DNA from: Persicaria tinctoria
Taxonomy: Eukaryota > Streptophyta > Magnoliopsida > Caryophyllales > Polygonaceae
NCBI GenBank assembly: GCA_037127255.1
Contig: JBANSL010000007.1
Location: forward strand, 64,031,038 to 64,095,037
Reading direction: 5' to 3'
DNA length: 64,000 bases
Shown: positions 36,831 through 49,009 of the stretch, piece by piece
How the letters are laid out: every line of letters starts with the position of its first letter
Numbering within the stretch: position 1 is the stretch's first letter
The notes under the pieces: generated by a model
Databases searched by the model: none
What the model saw: only the letters and a program-made list of their open reading frames with translations
Told to the model about the DNA's origin: nothing
Position numbers and translations under genes: made by a program

Positions 36831-37651
36831 TGATCACTCCATGGTCAAGAGACTCACTACGAGACTCCTCATGATTGCCAAAACTGTTGGATTGCCCCTC
36901 AATCCTGTTGTAAACCAGTCATTCCAGAGGTTCTCAGAGATGTCAGTCTCCGCCATCGTCTGCTTCCCCTTGTACATGACACTGCTGTTACTGTCGAAAA
37001 CCGCTGTTATATACTCAGTTGATTGCAGCTACTCAAAAAAGCAATTTGATTGCTGTTGTTAGGAAGCTCTGGAAGGGGGTGATGTCCACCTACCTTTGGG
37101 CTTGTATGGTGCTTGCTGGTGTGGTTTCACTCTTCCTAGCCCTAATTGTAGGCATCTGCAGTGTGCTGCTGATGTCCGGCTTTTCGCCTGATCTGATCGT
37201 CTATCCCGGGGCGATTGGCAGCCTTGTTTTCTCGGTTGTGTTCCCCAATGCCATAATTATATGCAATGTCGCCATTGTGATTGCAGTCTTGGAGGAGGCT
37301 TCGGGTCCTGAGGCATTGCTGAGGTCCTGGGAGCTGATCAAGAGTCAGGTGCAGGTGGGTTTGTTGATGTATCTCGGGTCATCGGTAGGGATGGTATTCG
37401 TGCAGGGTCTGTATGACCATAGAGTGAAGACAGTGAGCTATGGCGACGGGTCTTCTAGGCTATGGGAAGGGCCGCTTTTGGTGTTGATGTATTCGTTTGT
37501 GGTGCTTATAGACTTGATGATGACAGTTGTGTTTTACTTCAGCTGCAAGTGGTTGAGGATGGAATCGTCGGTGGATGAGGAGAACGAGAAGCAATTGATG
37601 TTAGAGATGGGGACTGTTTCATCGCCTCGGCATTCCCCTGGCGATGAGTGA
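36766..37651 (+). pseudogene. Chimeric pseudogene: terpene synthase leader plus multi-pass membrane protein
   Basis: The first residues MASSLTTPIPKPNSTPM come from the terpene synthase exon 1 copy. From about residue 18 the sequence changes to a membrane protein: hydrophobic stretches around 36950-37010, 37095-37160, 37190-37280, 37350-37400 and 37480-37550. The pattern resembles a plant family of hydrophobic proteins such as Arabidopsis At1g31130/At4g19950, known mainly by annotation; this identification is from recall. A frameshift near 37045-37060 breaks it: the first frame runs to a stop at about 37060, and the body (RKLWKGVMSTYLWACMV … HSPGDE) continues in a second frame to 37651. No introns are needed after the junction. 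The body lacks the N-terminal part expected for the family, so both halves are truncated. Confidence 0.6.
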
Positions 37652-38135
37652 CTCAAGATCTGGTTTTCTTGGTTGTTAAATGAGGCATTGAATTGCTATA
37701 TCACAAAAACAATAAAGAGATTTTGTTGTAGGTTGCGTTCTGATAGTTGTTTTTATCCATGTGATTGATATTTGGAGGTGTAGGACTCGATCGGAGGGGA
37801 TCGCCCATCCTCTGACTGGCAAAAATGTCGCCGGATAAAAAGGAATTGACGGCGAGTGATGCGAAAAAAGTCAAAAACAACTAATGAAAGTGTCGCTTTA
37901 TTATAAGATTTCATCACCTTTCTCACATCGATCATCATCAACATCGATCAAGCCCATAAGATTCCCAAACTCAATTTTAGGGCCCGTTTGGTATTTATAT
38001 CAAAATATTAGACATCGATATTGAATTGATTTCACTATCCACATAGGGATATAGATTTGATTCATGGCATCAATCACCACTGACAGGCCATGACATATAT
38101 AATTGGACATTCAACTTCCGTCATCCTAAACAATA
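37652..38135. other. Possible 3' region and spacer
   Basis: No coding signal. 'aataaagaga' at about 37710 could be a polyadenylation signal for the chimeric gene. Confidence 0.35.
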
Positions 38136-38372
38136 CTCCCTCCGTTCGGCAAAACTTGTCGTTTACTATTCATGCACGCTTTTTTAGAACGATAAAAACT
38201 ATATAAAATATTCATTTTTTTATAAATATTTTTAACAAGTTTGTACTTATTAACAATAACTACGAAGTTGTTAAAAAAATTATTAAAAAAACTAGATATT
38301 TTATATAGTTTTTTATCTCCTAAAAAAGCGTGCATAAATAGTAAAGTGTCAAGTTTTTCCGAACGGAGGTAG
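38136..38372. mobile_element. Stowaway-type MITE 2 (237 bp)
   Basis: Ends CTCCCTCCGTTCGGCAAAAC and, in reverse complement, CTACCTCCGTTCGGAAAAAC, flanked by TA. The arms extend far inside (GCACGCTTTTTTAG and CTAAAAAAGCGTGC), so the element folds into a long hairpin. Confidence 0.9.
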
Positions 38373-39118
38373 TACTAAAGTAAAAGCTATTTAGGACACG
38401 TGTCGTAACCATATTAAAAGTTTTCCCTCCAAAACCTTTATCCATTTATATCTTGCCTTGGTTTAATTTTGGATTATACCATTTTATTACTATTATAAAT
38501 TTTCCACTCATATAATACATTGAATACTTGCCAAATTTTTATAATTGGTAATCATCTTTTCATCGTATAATATTATTCAAATTTAATTAAGTTAAATTTA
38601 AAAAGATATAGTTGGAAAATATATTATTTATATCACTTAAATATTATTTGCACGAATCGTTGAAGATAATATATATCATACTATATTTAAATATTTAAAT
38701 ATTTTATTTAAATTTTGTTTTAACTTCATTTAATTAGGTGAATTATATTTAAAAAATAATTTAACTATATATGTTTAAGGGGTGATTTTAATATATTATT
38801 AAAATCTCTAAAAACTAAATTGTTTGAAATGAATTGAATTAACATTTTCTTAAACTTTGAATATACGTAAGTCACATTTTAATCTATACATTTGTTCTAT
38901 ACTTAAAACTATAATTATGATTGACATAGAGACTTTATCCTTCTCGATATATTTAACATTCAAACATTCAAATTTTGTTTTTAGTTTTGATTTCTCACAA
39001 TATTTCATTAAAATTTCAACTTCTCGTATCATTCTCTTTTGTTCATTAGACAATTTGATTTTTATCTTATATATTTGATGTATTGAAAGTCAAAATTGCT
39101 AAAAAAACATAATTACTA
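38373..39118. other. AT-rich spacer
   Basis: No gene; very high A+T. Confidence 0.5.
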
Positions 39119-39398
39119 CTCCCTTCGGTCGGAAATATTTGATGTTTTAGGAGCTGAAATTTAATCAACAATATTTTATGTTTTAGAGGTAATAATTACC
39201 CTTTTTTTAACTTTTGCACTAATATCAATATAAGTTGTACTTTTTTTTTGCTTAACCAATTATATTTGTGTATAATAAATGTGATGGGGGATTAAAAATA
39301 GTATTTAATAGGGTATTTAAAGGTGGAAGTAATAATTAAGTGGTTTCTTAATTTGCACGTAAAACTATAAAACATCGTTTATTTTGGACCGGATGGAG
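39119..39398. mobile_element. Stowaway-type MITE 3 (280 bp)
   Basis: Begins CTCCCTTCGGTCGGAAATA and ends in CCGGATGGAG, with TA on both sides. The inner arms are more diverged than in MITEs 1 and 2. Confidence 0.75.
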
Positions 39399-39400
39399 TA

Positions 39401-40319
39401 TTATTCTTTTTATTTTAATCTCTTCAAAAAGTGTGAAAATTATTAGAAGAACAAGTATTGTGATGTGAAAGAAGTACTCCTGACGAGGGCAAAGGAGTTT
39501 TGTGTGCGACATAACAACGTCAGGGTCCATATGCGCCTTAGTTGCACAATTTCATCTGCCACTTGGTTGATTGCTATGAAGACGTGTATGCAATAGTACA
39601 ACTCAAAGTGCTACAGGATGTCCATGATTCTCGATCTCACAAGGACATTTCCTCTAGCTATTGCTAGGCTAATTAAATAGATCGGAGGGTCAAAACTTCA
39701 CCCATCAAGAGGCCGGGGATGCATCATCACATGGGAAACTACCGGAGCCCATTTGTTACTTAGTTATTTTTAGGATATGTTTATATGGATGACATTTTAT
39801 TTAAAACATTTTATATTCTAACAATGCAAGGTAGAGAAAAAAAACTAAATATGTTAAATAAGTATAATTGTTGAAACCGTGCATAGCACGGGCATAACAC
39901 TAGTACCCAATTTCTAAAGAAGTTAATATAAGATTGAACTCAAACTTGTATCATATGGAACGAAACTTACAGGGGTCAAGTCTGGTAGGTTTCGCAGTAA
40001 AAAACTCCAGGCTTGCTTCCACCGGCACCAAAGCCGAAACACTAGCATAAGATTAAGCCAATACTGGCTTCTTTTAGTGTTTCGGCGTTGGGGCCGACGG
40101 GACCAAGTCGTGGAGTTTCAAGTGTAAAAACTGCAGAGAGCGGAGGAGATCTATTATTCGAATGCCATTGTTTGAGTTGCAAATTTAAGGGCTACTTGGA
40201 TCCCTTATTTATAGACTATAAGATTTGAGTTTAATCTTAATCTTATTTGGGCAACAAAATTCCTAAAATTGGATAGAAACTTGTCAAGATATAAGTAGAA
40301 AATCCGATATATAATCAAG
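39401..40319. other. Spacer with an imperfect hairpin
   Basis: About 40032-40045 'gccgaaacactag' pairs with 'ttagtgtttcggc' at about 40075-40087. 39875-39905 has a GC-rich repeat-end motif ('ccgtgcatagcacggg'). No gene recognised. Confidence 0.4.
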
Positions 40320-40320
40320 A

Positions 40321-40381
<61 letters not shown>
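40320..40381. repeat. (TTA)n microsatellite
   Basis: About 20 TTA units. Confidence 0.95.
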
Positions 40382-40539
40382 GAGATCTTTATTATCAAAA
40401 TAGATACTTATATGATTATTTGGAACAAAAATAAAAATACATATTTCTATATATAAATAAAAATTAGCGTGATCACTTATAAAATGTAATTTGTTTTTAG
40501 AAGCAGTGAAAGTAATTAGGTAGAAAAGGACTGCCAACG

Positions 40540-42345
40540 AGCCCTTCTTCTGCCTAGAGCCTCCTTTCGGATGAGAACCTCCAGTTCTGTATCAGCCGTG
40601 AGACATCCGTCGGCAGGGCCACTGTACGCAAGACGAGCTAACCTATCTGCAACAACATTTGATTCCCTGAAAATATGACGAATATCAACATTAGAAAAGC
40701 CTGCTAAATCTAAGAGAATATCTGACAGTAGAAGCTCTATATTTCAAGGAGTTTTCCAATCTCCGTCGATTGCTTTTACTACCACAAGGTTGTCTCACTC
40801 AATAAGTAATTTAGAGCAGCCAAGTTGTTTAGCACGGAGGGCACACTTATGAAGGCCCAAAGCCTCAGCATAGGTAACCGAAGCACCCGAACAAAGACCA
40901 TTCCCAAGTGAAATAACGTTTCCCCACCAATCACGGAGCACGAAACCGTACGAAGCCTTACCAGAATGGCATTTAGAACCATCGAAATTTAGTTTGAAGG
41001 AACCCTCTGGCGGCAAGTCCTAATGACCATTGCGCCTATCACTTGGTCCTACGGATTTGTAAGGGATAGCGTTTGTTCTCCGAACCGAGCTTTTGATTGT
41101 TTCAGTGTTGTCCTATTGCAGGTCAAAATTTCTTGCCTCGTTCCAAGACTGTCTAGTTATCAAAGTGAACAGCTTGATTTCCTTAATCGAAAATGTTGTG
41201 ATGTTCCTCAAACTGAGCTGGTTTATGAAAAACCAAATAGGCCACCAACAGTAAGCTATATTAGTGAACTGAGAAGTACCTACCCGACTCCTTAACTCAC
41301 TCAAAGTCCTATAGTTTGTAACACCCTCAAATAGTATTGTAGTAGAATTCGTTGTCGTTGTAATTCCCATTTCTGAATAAATTTGTTCTGTTGTGCAACA
41401 CTAAAAAGAAGGTGATTTGTAGTTTCATTCACCGCATCAGAGAAAACATACCCTACCGGAACATAGATGTGGGACTTATTAAGGCGTTCCTTAGTAGCAG
41501 TACCATCTCTAGCTAATTTCCACAATAATATTTTGACCTTATGTGGAATGAGGAGACCCCGACCAAATCCACTTTCAATCATTATCCTAAACAATGGACC
41601 CAGACGAAACCAACGTGGAAGCTGAGTGAGTAGAGAACCAACCGTCCTTACCAAGCCCCAATACAATCGATCTGATAGATCATGAACTGGTAGGTTTGAA
41701 TTCGAAATATTATCTATAATATCTTGTGGAAGCATATATATATGTTACACATATCAGATTGTAATTTGGTTGTATCCCACTGTTTATTTGGTAGAATGTA
41801 TTTGATGAGTTCGGCTCTAAATCTACAAGCGATGTAGACTTCAAATGTTTGTCACAAATCCAGTTATCTGTCCAAAATTTGACCGTACGACCATCTTCAT
41901 TAGACCAACACAGGCCGGTGGAGAAGAGACGCTTTAGAGCGATTAATTTAGCCCACTTCCACGAAGACGCAACCTTTCTTTGGTATTCAAGCAAAGGGGA
42001 TGCTTTCCGGTACTCTTCAGTAACGACTCGAACCCTAACATTCTTTGGTTCAGCTATGATTTTCTAGAGGAGTTTCATTTGTAGAGCAACATTCATGGTT
42101 TCAACCTTGTAAATGCCTAAGCCCCCGTCTTGAATATCCGTGCAGATTTTATCCCAGCTAATTAAAGGAGTGTAGTTTTCTCCCTTATTTCAAATGAACG
42201 TCTGGTAAACACTGTCTAACTGTGTCAAGATTGCCTTCGAAAGCATGAAAGATTGCATAAGAAAAAGTGGTTGGGTGCTCATATTTGCTTTGATAAGAAC
42301 CCTTCTTCCTGGGACGATAAGCTATTTGCTTTCCATTTGGTCAAC
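40540..42345 (-). pseudogene. LINE ORF2 3' fragment: RT end, zf-RVT, RNase H
   Basis: Minus strand, in order. About 42345-42060 is the end of the reverse transcriptase domain (FLMQSFMLSKAIL, WDKICTDIQDGGLGIY). 41994-41720 is the linker (WSNEDGRTVKFWTDNWIC). 41735-41301 is the zinc-binding zf-RVT region (PHKVKILLWKLARDGTATKERL). 41016-40780 is RNase H (FKLNFDGSK, VTYAEALGLHKC). The pieces lie in different frames and carry stops, one directly at the third RNase H acidic motif (E-stop-DNL). This is a dead L1-clade plant LINE. A poly(A) tail was not identified. Confidence 0.8.
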
Positions 42346-43811
42346 TGTTTTTTAGTTTTCAATACCACATTTCAAGATGTGGCTTTGTTCCCATTGAGTA
42401 AATTATATTTATTAACAAATAGATTTTTATAGATAAAAAAAATTATTTGCAAATTTTTGAAGACATTTTATATCTAAGAGAATCTAAAAATAGATTTATG
42501 TCTCAAAAATCTATACGGTAAGTAAAATATATTTATCTATACGGTAAGTTTGTTGGATTTCAATTAATCTCTACCAAATCCTTTAGTTTTATTTACTACA
42601 TGATATTTCCAAAAAAAAAAATCACATCAATTTTTTCTACCCTAATTTGAAAATATTTTTAAAATTTTAATTACTTTAACTTTTTTTCCGATTAGATTTT
42701 TAGGGTTCACTTCTTCTTTTTTTTTAAATAGAATCTTTTCCTATTTGAGTTTTTATCCTATACTCTAAAGGATAGATTTTTTTTTTAAGAGTTTCCCTTT
42801 ATCTCAATATTCATATTTGTTTTTGCCTTCTCAGTTACAACTTTAAAGAGGGTGGTGTGTTTTTCTTCGGTTTGTGATCGAATTCCCCTCGAATTTTGGC
42901 TCTGTAATAGGTATGGTTTTTTGTTGATGGGTGTGTCTCAGTGTGCTTTAGGAATCTTCGGCCAGTGTGTTTAGTTTGTGTGCTTTCAGGTGGTCCTCAG
43001 AGCATCCATGGCTTGACTGTTCATATGGGTGTTTCTTGGGAGGTTTGGCATCGGTTTCTGGTCAGGGGTTTTGTGGGGTTTTGCCTTGTTTTTCCAGGGT
43101 CTTGTTTCTATGCTTTTAGTTGTTGTTTGCTGTCTACTGGTGTTTCTAGAACCAAGGATTCCCAAATAAATTGGCTTACATATGATGATAATCGGCTTAA
43201 CAGCCAGTTTGTTGGGTTAAAACCCCGTTTGTTTTGCTTTATACATGTTGAGGTGCATAACTGGAAACATATATGAAGAGAATTGCATAATCCCGACAGC
43301 TATGTTATCCATATGTATTTTCCTACAGAGATTGGTTTTAGTTGGATTATTAGATTTACTTGTAACTATCTTCATCTTGGTCTACTGTCAAAAAACATGG
43401 ATGGTTTTATAACAAGTAGATTAAATGGTTTTCATCATAAAACTATTATAATATTCTATACATATATTTATACAATTTGTGCTTCATTATCCAAGTTATT
43501 TACAATATCGATTGTCCAAATATTACTGATGTAAGCTATTTTTCTTTCCTTTCTGCTGATACTGTCCGTGTTCCCCTCATTTTGGTTGGTTTTTGCCTTG
43601 GTGTGTCTTAGGGTGTGTTTGATAGTAGTTGGAGGTGGGGGTTTTGGGGGTTATGGAGGTTTTGTGGGTTTGGTTTTTGTGGGGGTGTGGCTGTGCGTTC
43701 TAAGTTGGGGTTTTCTGTGGTGTGTACGTGGTTACTTTCCCAGGTACTTATTTCTGTTTTTCCACTTGTTTTTTTTTTGCATTTCTGTGTGTTTTCGGAT
43801 GGTGTTTCTAA
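42346..43811. other. Spacer with no supported gene
   Basis: GT-rich frames (42941-43276, 43568-43918) encode hydrophobic, Cys/Phe/Gly-rich strings with no family match. Two loosely similar GT-rich blocks occur (about 42890-43130 and 43565-43810), possibly parts of one repeat. Confidence 0.4.
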
Positions 43812-44892
43812 GGGCATCTCCCACCATAGGCTATAAAATGGGTTTTAGCCTTTTTTTTCCTCCCATCATAGGCCAAAACCCATTTTGGCCAATTTTTTTT
43901 GGCTTATTTCTAAAATGAAGGCCAAATTTGACTTGAAATTTTAGAAGGCCAAATGTGAATTCCACCATTTTATTTATTTATTTTTAATTGTTCGATCATT
44001 ATTAATATAAATTTATAAATCACACAATTAATTGTATATAAACTATCTACTTATAATTTTTATCAAAACTAAAAGTTATAGTTTGTAAAGATATTGATGA
44101 GTTCTTTGATATGACTATAATTTTTAATATGTTTGGATTATATTTTCATAAATAATTAATATCTTTAGAAAAACATATTCATTTTATATTATTACATCTT
44201 CATCAAAATCACATCTCATAAATAAATATCGAGTTGCATAGATTACTATATTTGAAAATAATAATAAAAAATCCCAAAACACATCAAAACCATAATATGA
44301 AGTAAATTTATAAATAATACAATTATAAATCTATATATTATATAGTTATGATTTCCAATTAAAAATAAATTTTGTAGTATTGTTAAGATATTCAAGAGTT
44401 CTTCGATATGACTATAATATTTGACATATTTGAATTATTATTGCATAAATAATATTTTTAGAAAATGACATTAATATTTTTTTTATTATAGATTCATCAA
44501 AATTATAATAAAAAATAAATATTAAGTTGCTTAAAGTACTAAAGAAGAAAAATCAAATATAAATTAAAACAACCAACTATTGAACCATGGTCAAATAAAT
44601 CAAAGATTGAATTAGAAATCTCAATAGTTTCATTTGAAGAGTGAGATGATGATGATATTTGTATTGAATTCATTGTTGATTCAAATCGAAAGGATAACGA
44701 TAGAATCGAGTGACGGAAATGAGTGTGAAAGTTCTAAATTACATGAGTATTTATAGAAAATTTGCCTGCCAAATTTGGCATACGGTGGGAACAACAAAAT
44801 CATTTAATAAGCCAAAAGAGAATATTCTACAGAATATTCTCTTTTGTTAGGCTATTTCTCTTAGCTATTCTAGCCTACGGGGGAAGATGCTC
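43812..44892. mobile_element. PIF/Harbinger (Tourist)-type element (1081 bp)
   Basis: Begins GGGCATCTCCC and ends GGGGGAAGATGCTC (reverse complement GAGCATCTTCCCCC), with a TAA TSD at 43809-43811 and 44893-44895. Longer arms include 'ataggcta' and 'taggctag'. The interior is AT-rich with two diverged copies of a 'gagttctttgatatgactat' segment (44098 and 44397). No transposase. Confidence 0.8.
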
Positions 44893-44895
44893 TAA

Positions 44896-45640
44896 TACCA
44901 TGTTTAGTAAAAAATGTGAGACTATGTTCGCTTCTAATCGACTTGTTCTTTGGGTTAGCACCCCGGGAAACAGTTTTGGTTACCTTCATACATACAGACT
45001 ATGAGACTAGCATCCATCAAAACAGATTTGGAGATATTTGAAAGATTCTAACGATTTTGATATCTATAATTACTAGTGTAGATCTCATCCCGTGTACGGA
45101 GAATGCGTTAATCTAAATATAAATAATTTTTTTCTCCAAAAAATAATATAAATATAAATATAAATAAAATTAGTTCGATAGGTTATATATAATCTAAATA
45201 TCTTTTAATTAGATTATCTCAAAATACAAATACAATTCACATTTATAAGATACTACGTAATTTTTTTTTCTAATATATTGTTAATTAAATCTCATGTAAT
45301 TTAATTAGATAGTTGATTTTTAAAAATATTTTAATATTCTCCTGCACTGAGTGACCCACCAGAACCAGAACTAATGTTAAATAATTTTAATGTAGTATAT
45401 ATAAGGGTACTATTGATTCTAAACGGCTTAACAGCCTGATTTTTGGATTAGCACCACTGGATGCAAATTTGTTAACCTTGAAACATGATCAATATCTTTC
45501 AAAATAGAGTTGGAAATATTTGAAATATCCATGCAAATTTGATATCAATAGGCATTTTCTTTACAATATTGGTTATAGTTTTATTAATATAGATTCTCTC
45601 ATATCAAAAATCAGTTTAAAATAATGTTAAATAATTTGGA
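44896..45640. other. Spacer with a duplicated phrase
   Basis: About 44900-45060 and 45405-45560 share diverged wording ('gggttagcacc', 'ttggaaatatttgaa'), also faintly present near 43190. No gene. Confidence 0.4.
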
Positions 45641-46056
45641 CTGTAAGCACGTTTTTAGACTGCAATGGTGCAGTGGCTGTTTTACAGTTTTTGTGTTTTT
45701 GGGTTCTGTTCTGTATTGCCAGAGGAACCAGTTCATCTCCCTTCGAGTTTCTACCTGATCGTAGGTGTTATTTGAGTGTCATCCACCATCAATTTGACAA
45801 CACAAACCAAAAGAAAAAAATAAATCGGGAAAATAAGGGACAAATAATGTAAAAAAATAGCATCTGCGCCCATGACTAACTATTTTGTGTAGACAATTCA
45901 AAGAAGGTGCTAACTTGGAAGTGATCGAGAGCTTTAGTATAAATAAAGGTGGGTGTCCGACTGGAAATTAAAACTCGCCTTCCATCCAAATCATCAACGT
46001 ACATCAACCTTAATTCTTGGTTTGGATAGATTGGATCTTTAATCCATCCTATAATC

Positions 46057-47679
46057 ATGGCTTCATCTCTAACCAACCCAATCCCCGAACCAAACTCTAC
46101 TCCCATTGCCCATCGTCCAATCGCAAGTTTCGCACCATCTCCATGGGGCAGTCGATTTCTGAATTACACCCCTGATACTAAGGTACATCGATCATGCGCG
46201 CATGCATTTAATACAAAAGTAGCTGCAAAACTACAAATTTAATTAGAGAACTTCATTGAGCTAGCTACTTAATTAATTATAAATCGTTGTGTACTTATTC
46301 ATATGATGTAGATGATTGAAGCTCAACAAGAGATAGCTAAGGTGCTGAAAGAGGAGATCAAAAAGGAGTTGGTATCTGTTGGTGACAAGTCACTGATACA
46401 ACAATTGCGTTTGGTTGATTCAATTGAAAGACTTGGTGTAGCCTATCACTTTGAGGAGGAGATTCAAGGCGCTCTGCGACATGTCCATGATGAGATGTTG
46501 TCGACGTCTTCTTCTCATGATTTACTTGTCATTTCCCTTAGCTTTCGCCTCTTAAGAATGCATTGCTTCAAAGTATCATCGGGTACGTACGTATGTGTTT
46601 TCAATTAATAATTGGATCGCTTTATATATTATACGTACACACATATATATATATATATATATTGTTTCACCGGCCTCTTAATTAGTGTTCTTTTCGATTG
46701 GATCGTATGTATATCGATCTAGATGTGTTCAAGAAATTCATAGGCTCCAATGGAACCTTGAAGGAGGAGATAGCCAACGACGTACAAGGAATTTTGAGTC
46801 TGTATGAAGCGTGTCATGTTAGGGTACCCGGAGAGGACATACTGGATGAAGCCCTTCCACTAACTGTTTCCAAGCTCGAGTCCATTCTGGATTAATCGAG
46901 CGACTCATCACTTGATGAGAGCATAAGACAGGCCTTAAAGCTGCCTATTCGGAAGAGGGTGATACGCCTTGAATCCGCTCGCTATATTAAGGTCTATGAG
47001 GAGGAAGGCGATCCTTTTCACAACAAAACTCTGCTAAATTTTGCAAAACTTGATTTCAACTTGCTCCAAGCCTCTCATAAACAAGAGCTTAGTGAGCTCT
47101 GCAGGTAAAACCAATTCAATTAATTTCCTAAGCAGTAAGTTTAATTTGGATGATTAATTATATAATTAGGTGGTGGAAAGAAATAGATTTGGCTGGAAAA
47201 TTGCCAATAAGGGATAGGATTGTGGAGAACTTCGCGTGAGCTACAGCAGTGTATCTGGAGCCAAGCTATTCTCTAGCAAGGAAGGTAGCTACTATGGGAT
47301 GTCATGTAGTTACATCAGTTGACGATATATACGATGCCTACGCAACGCTCCAAGAACTCGAGGTTTTAACTGAAGCAATCCAGAGGTACATTTATATGTA
47401 ATAATAATAATAATTTGCAAATTAACCAGTTCATTTGTACGTGTAACACATGTTATTAGTGGCCGGCGGATCTACCTAATTTGTATGTACGTACACAAAC
47501 AGGTGGGATAAGTCTTGCTTGGATCAACTCTCCCAGGACTTAAGGTGGTTCTATCAAACCCTGATTTTGGATGCTCACGACGAAATGGAGCGCCTTCTCG
47601 CCCCAGTTGGACGATCCCGATATGTGCACTATGCTAAAGAAGAAGTATATATATCCCAATTTTTCATTTGATCCATCAG

Positions 47680-47719
<40 letters not shown>

Positions 47720-48390
47720 TTGATATACATTAATTAATTCCATTAATTAATACGGTGAGCAGATGAAAGGCTTGGCCCGAAGCTACCTGACAGAAGCAAA
47801 ATGGAGGAACAACAACTACATTCCGACAATGGACGAGTATATGGCAAATGACTGGAGTCGAAACACTGCATATGTCGCGGCAGCTGCAAATTGCTTCCTC
47901 GGCATGGACACTGCCACCGACCGAGAATTTGAATGGCTCTCCAGTCTCCCGAAGCCCATCAAAACCTTAAGCCACATCTTAAGAATTTTTAATGACATTG
48001 GCGGAAAAAAGGTTAATTTCCACCCTCTTCTCAATATATATGTATGTATGTATGTATTTATATGTTGGTGCTTGTTTTGTACTATATATATAGTTCGACG
48101 AAAAAAGGGGGCTTTCGTCGCTGTACCTCGAGTGTTTCATGAAGGAACACCGTCTCTCATACGAACAAGCCAGCAAAGAGCTCGACAAGAAAGCCCACGA
48201 GCTGTGGACGGAGATGAACGAAGCTATGATCCCATCGGTGGAGTTGCCGATGCCTGTGATCATCTGCGTCGACAACATGAGCCGTGCGATTGAATCAATT
48301 TACGGCGGTGGTGAAGACAGTCTCACTTTAGTTAACAAGAGCATGAAACAGAACATCAATACTTTATACATCGACTCCATTCCGATGTAA
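46057..48390 (+). pseudogene. Sesquiterpene synthase (TPS-a type) pseudogene, seven exons
   Basis: Exons 46057-46182, 46312-46582, 46723-47104, 47170-47385, 47503-47644, 47763-48011 and 48094-48390; all have GT/AG borders and the classic seven-exon TPS layout. No plastid transit peptide; residues 25-35 read RPIASFAPSPW, the RP(x8)W form of TPS-a. Exon 4 has the metal-binding DDIYD aspartate motif and WWKEIDL. Active members cyclise farnesyl diphosphate in the cytosol. Two nonsense codons break it: TAA in exon 3 (after KLESILD, about 46893-46895) and TGA in exon 4 (after RIVENFA, where family members have Trp, about 47237-47239). The second metal motif, NDIGGKKFDE, has lost the usual Ser/Thr and the terminal Glu is Asp. 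The rest of the frame is intact, so inactivation is recent. Confidence 0.9.
47680..47717. repeat. (TA)n in intron 5 of the terpene synthase pseudogene
   Basis: About 38 bp of TA between exons 5 and 6. A shorter TA run lies in intron 2 (about 46642-46660). Confidence 0.9.
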
Positions 48391-49009
48391 CTGCTCCAAC
48401 GTACTGGTGTGTCTTCGTCCATCCACAAATCGATGCAGAAATACATTTTTGCATCGTATATAATAAAGTTGGGTTCAACACCAAAATAATAATAATAATA
48501 ATAATAAAGTTGGGTTTTATACATTTCATGTAATCGAAACTTCTGTCAATATATTAACCTTTACAAATATTTAAACATCTCACTTGCCGGCCTGATGAAG
48601 TCATTCATACGGTAACGCTATCCAAAATTTTCAAAGTTGAATATATATATAACCTCAAATTGACGAGGATTACTTTATAACTTGGTTTATTTGAAATATG
48701 TGCTAAAATCTCAATCACACGGTGACTTTACAACTCGGTTCAACCTAAAAACCGTGCTAAAAACTCTATTTTTAAAATAACACATGTCAAACTTAAAAAT
48801 CGTGCTAAAAAGCTCATTTTTTAAAATTATATAGTGACTTTATAGCTTAGTTTTATTCAAAAACAGGCTAAAATTGGTGAGTTCATAAATCGGTTATATT
48901 TATAACCGGGCTAAAAAGCAAGTACAACCGGACTAAAAAACCGATCTTACAAGTTTTTATCGCAATTTTGGTTTTCACCGGAGCGCACCCCTCTCTATCT
49001 ATATATATA
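48391..49009. other. 3' region and short diverged repeats
   Basis: 'ataataaag' runs at about 48460-48510 may include polyadenylation signals. 48660-48960 holds loose repeats of 'ccgtgctaaaaa' and 'gtgactttat'. No gene. Confidence 0.45.

Noticed and set aside
40205..40537. 110-codon frame with poly-Asn
   Set aside because: The Asn run is the (TTA)n repeat read in reverse.
46057..48390. Functional terpene synthase
   Set aside because: Two in-frame stops within exons and a damaged second metal-binding motif.
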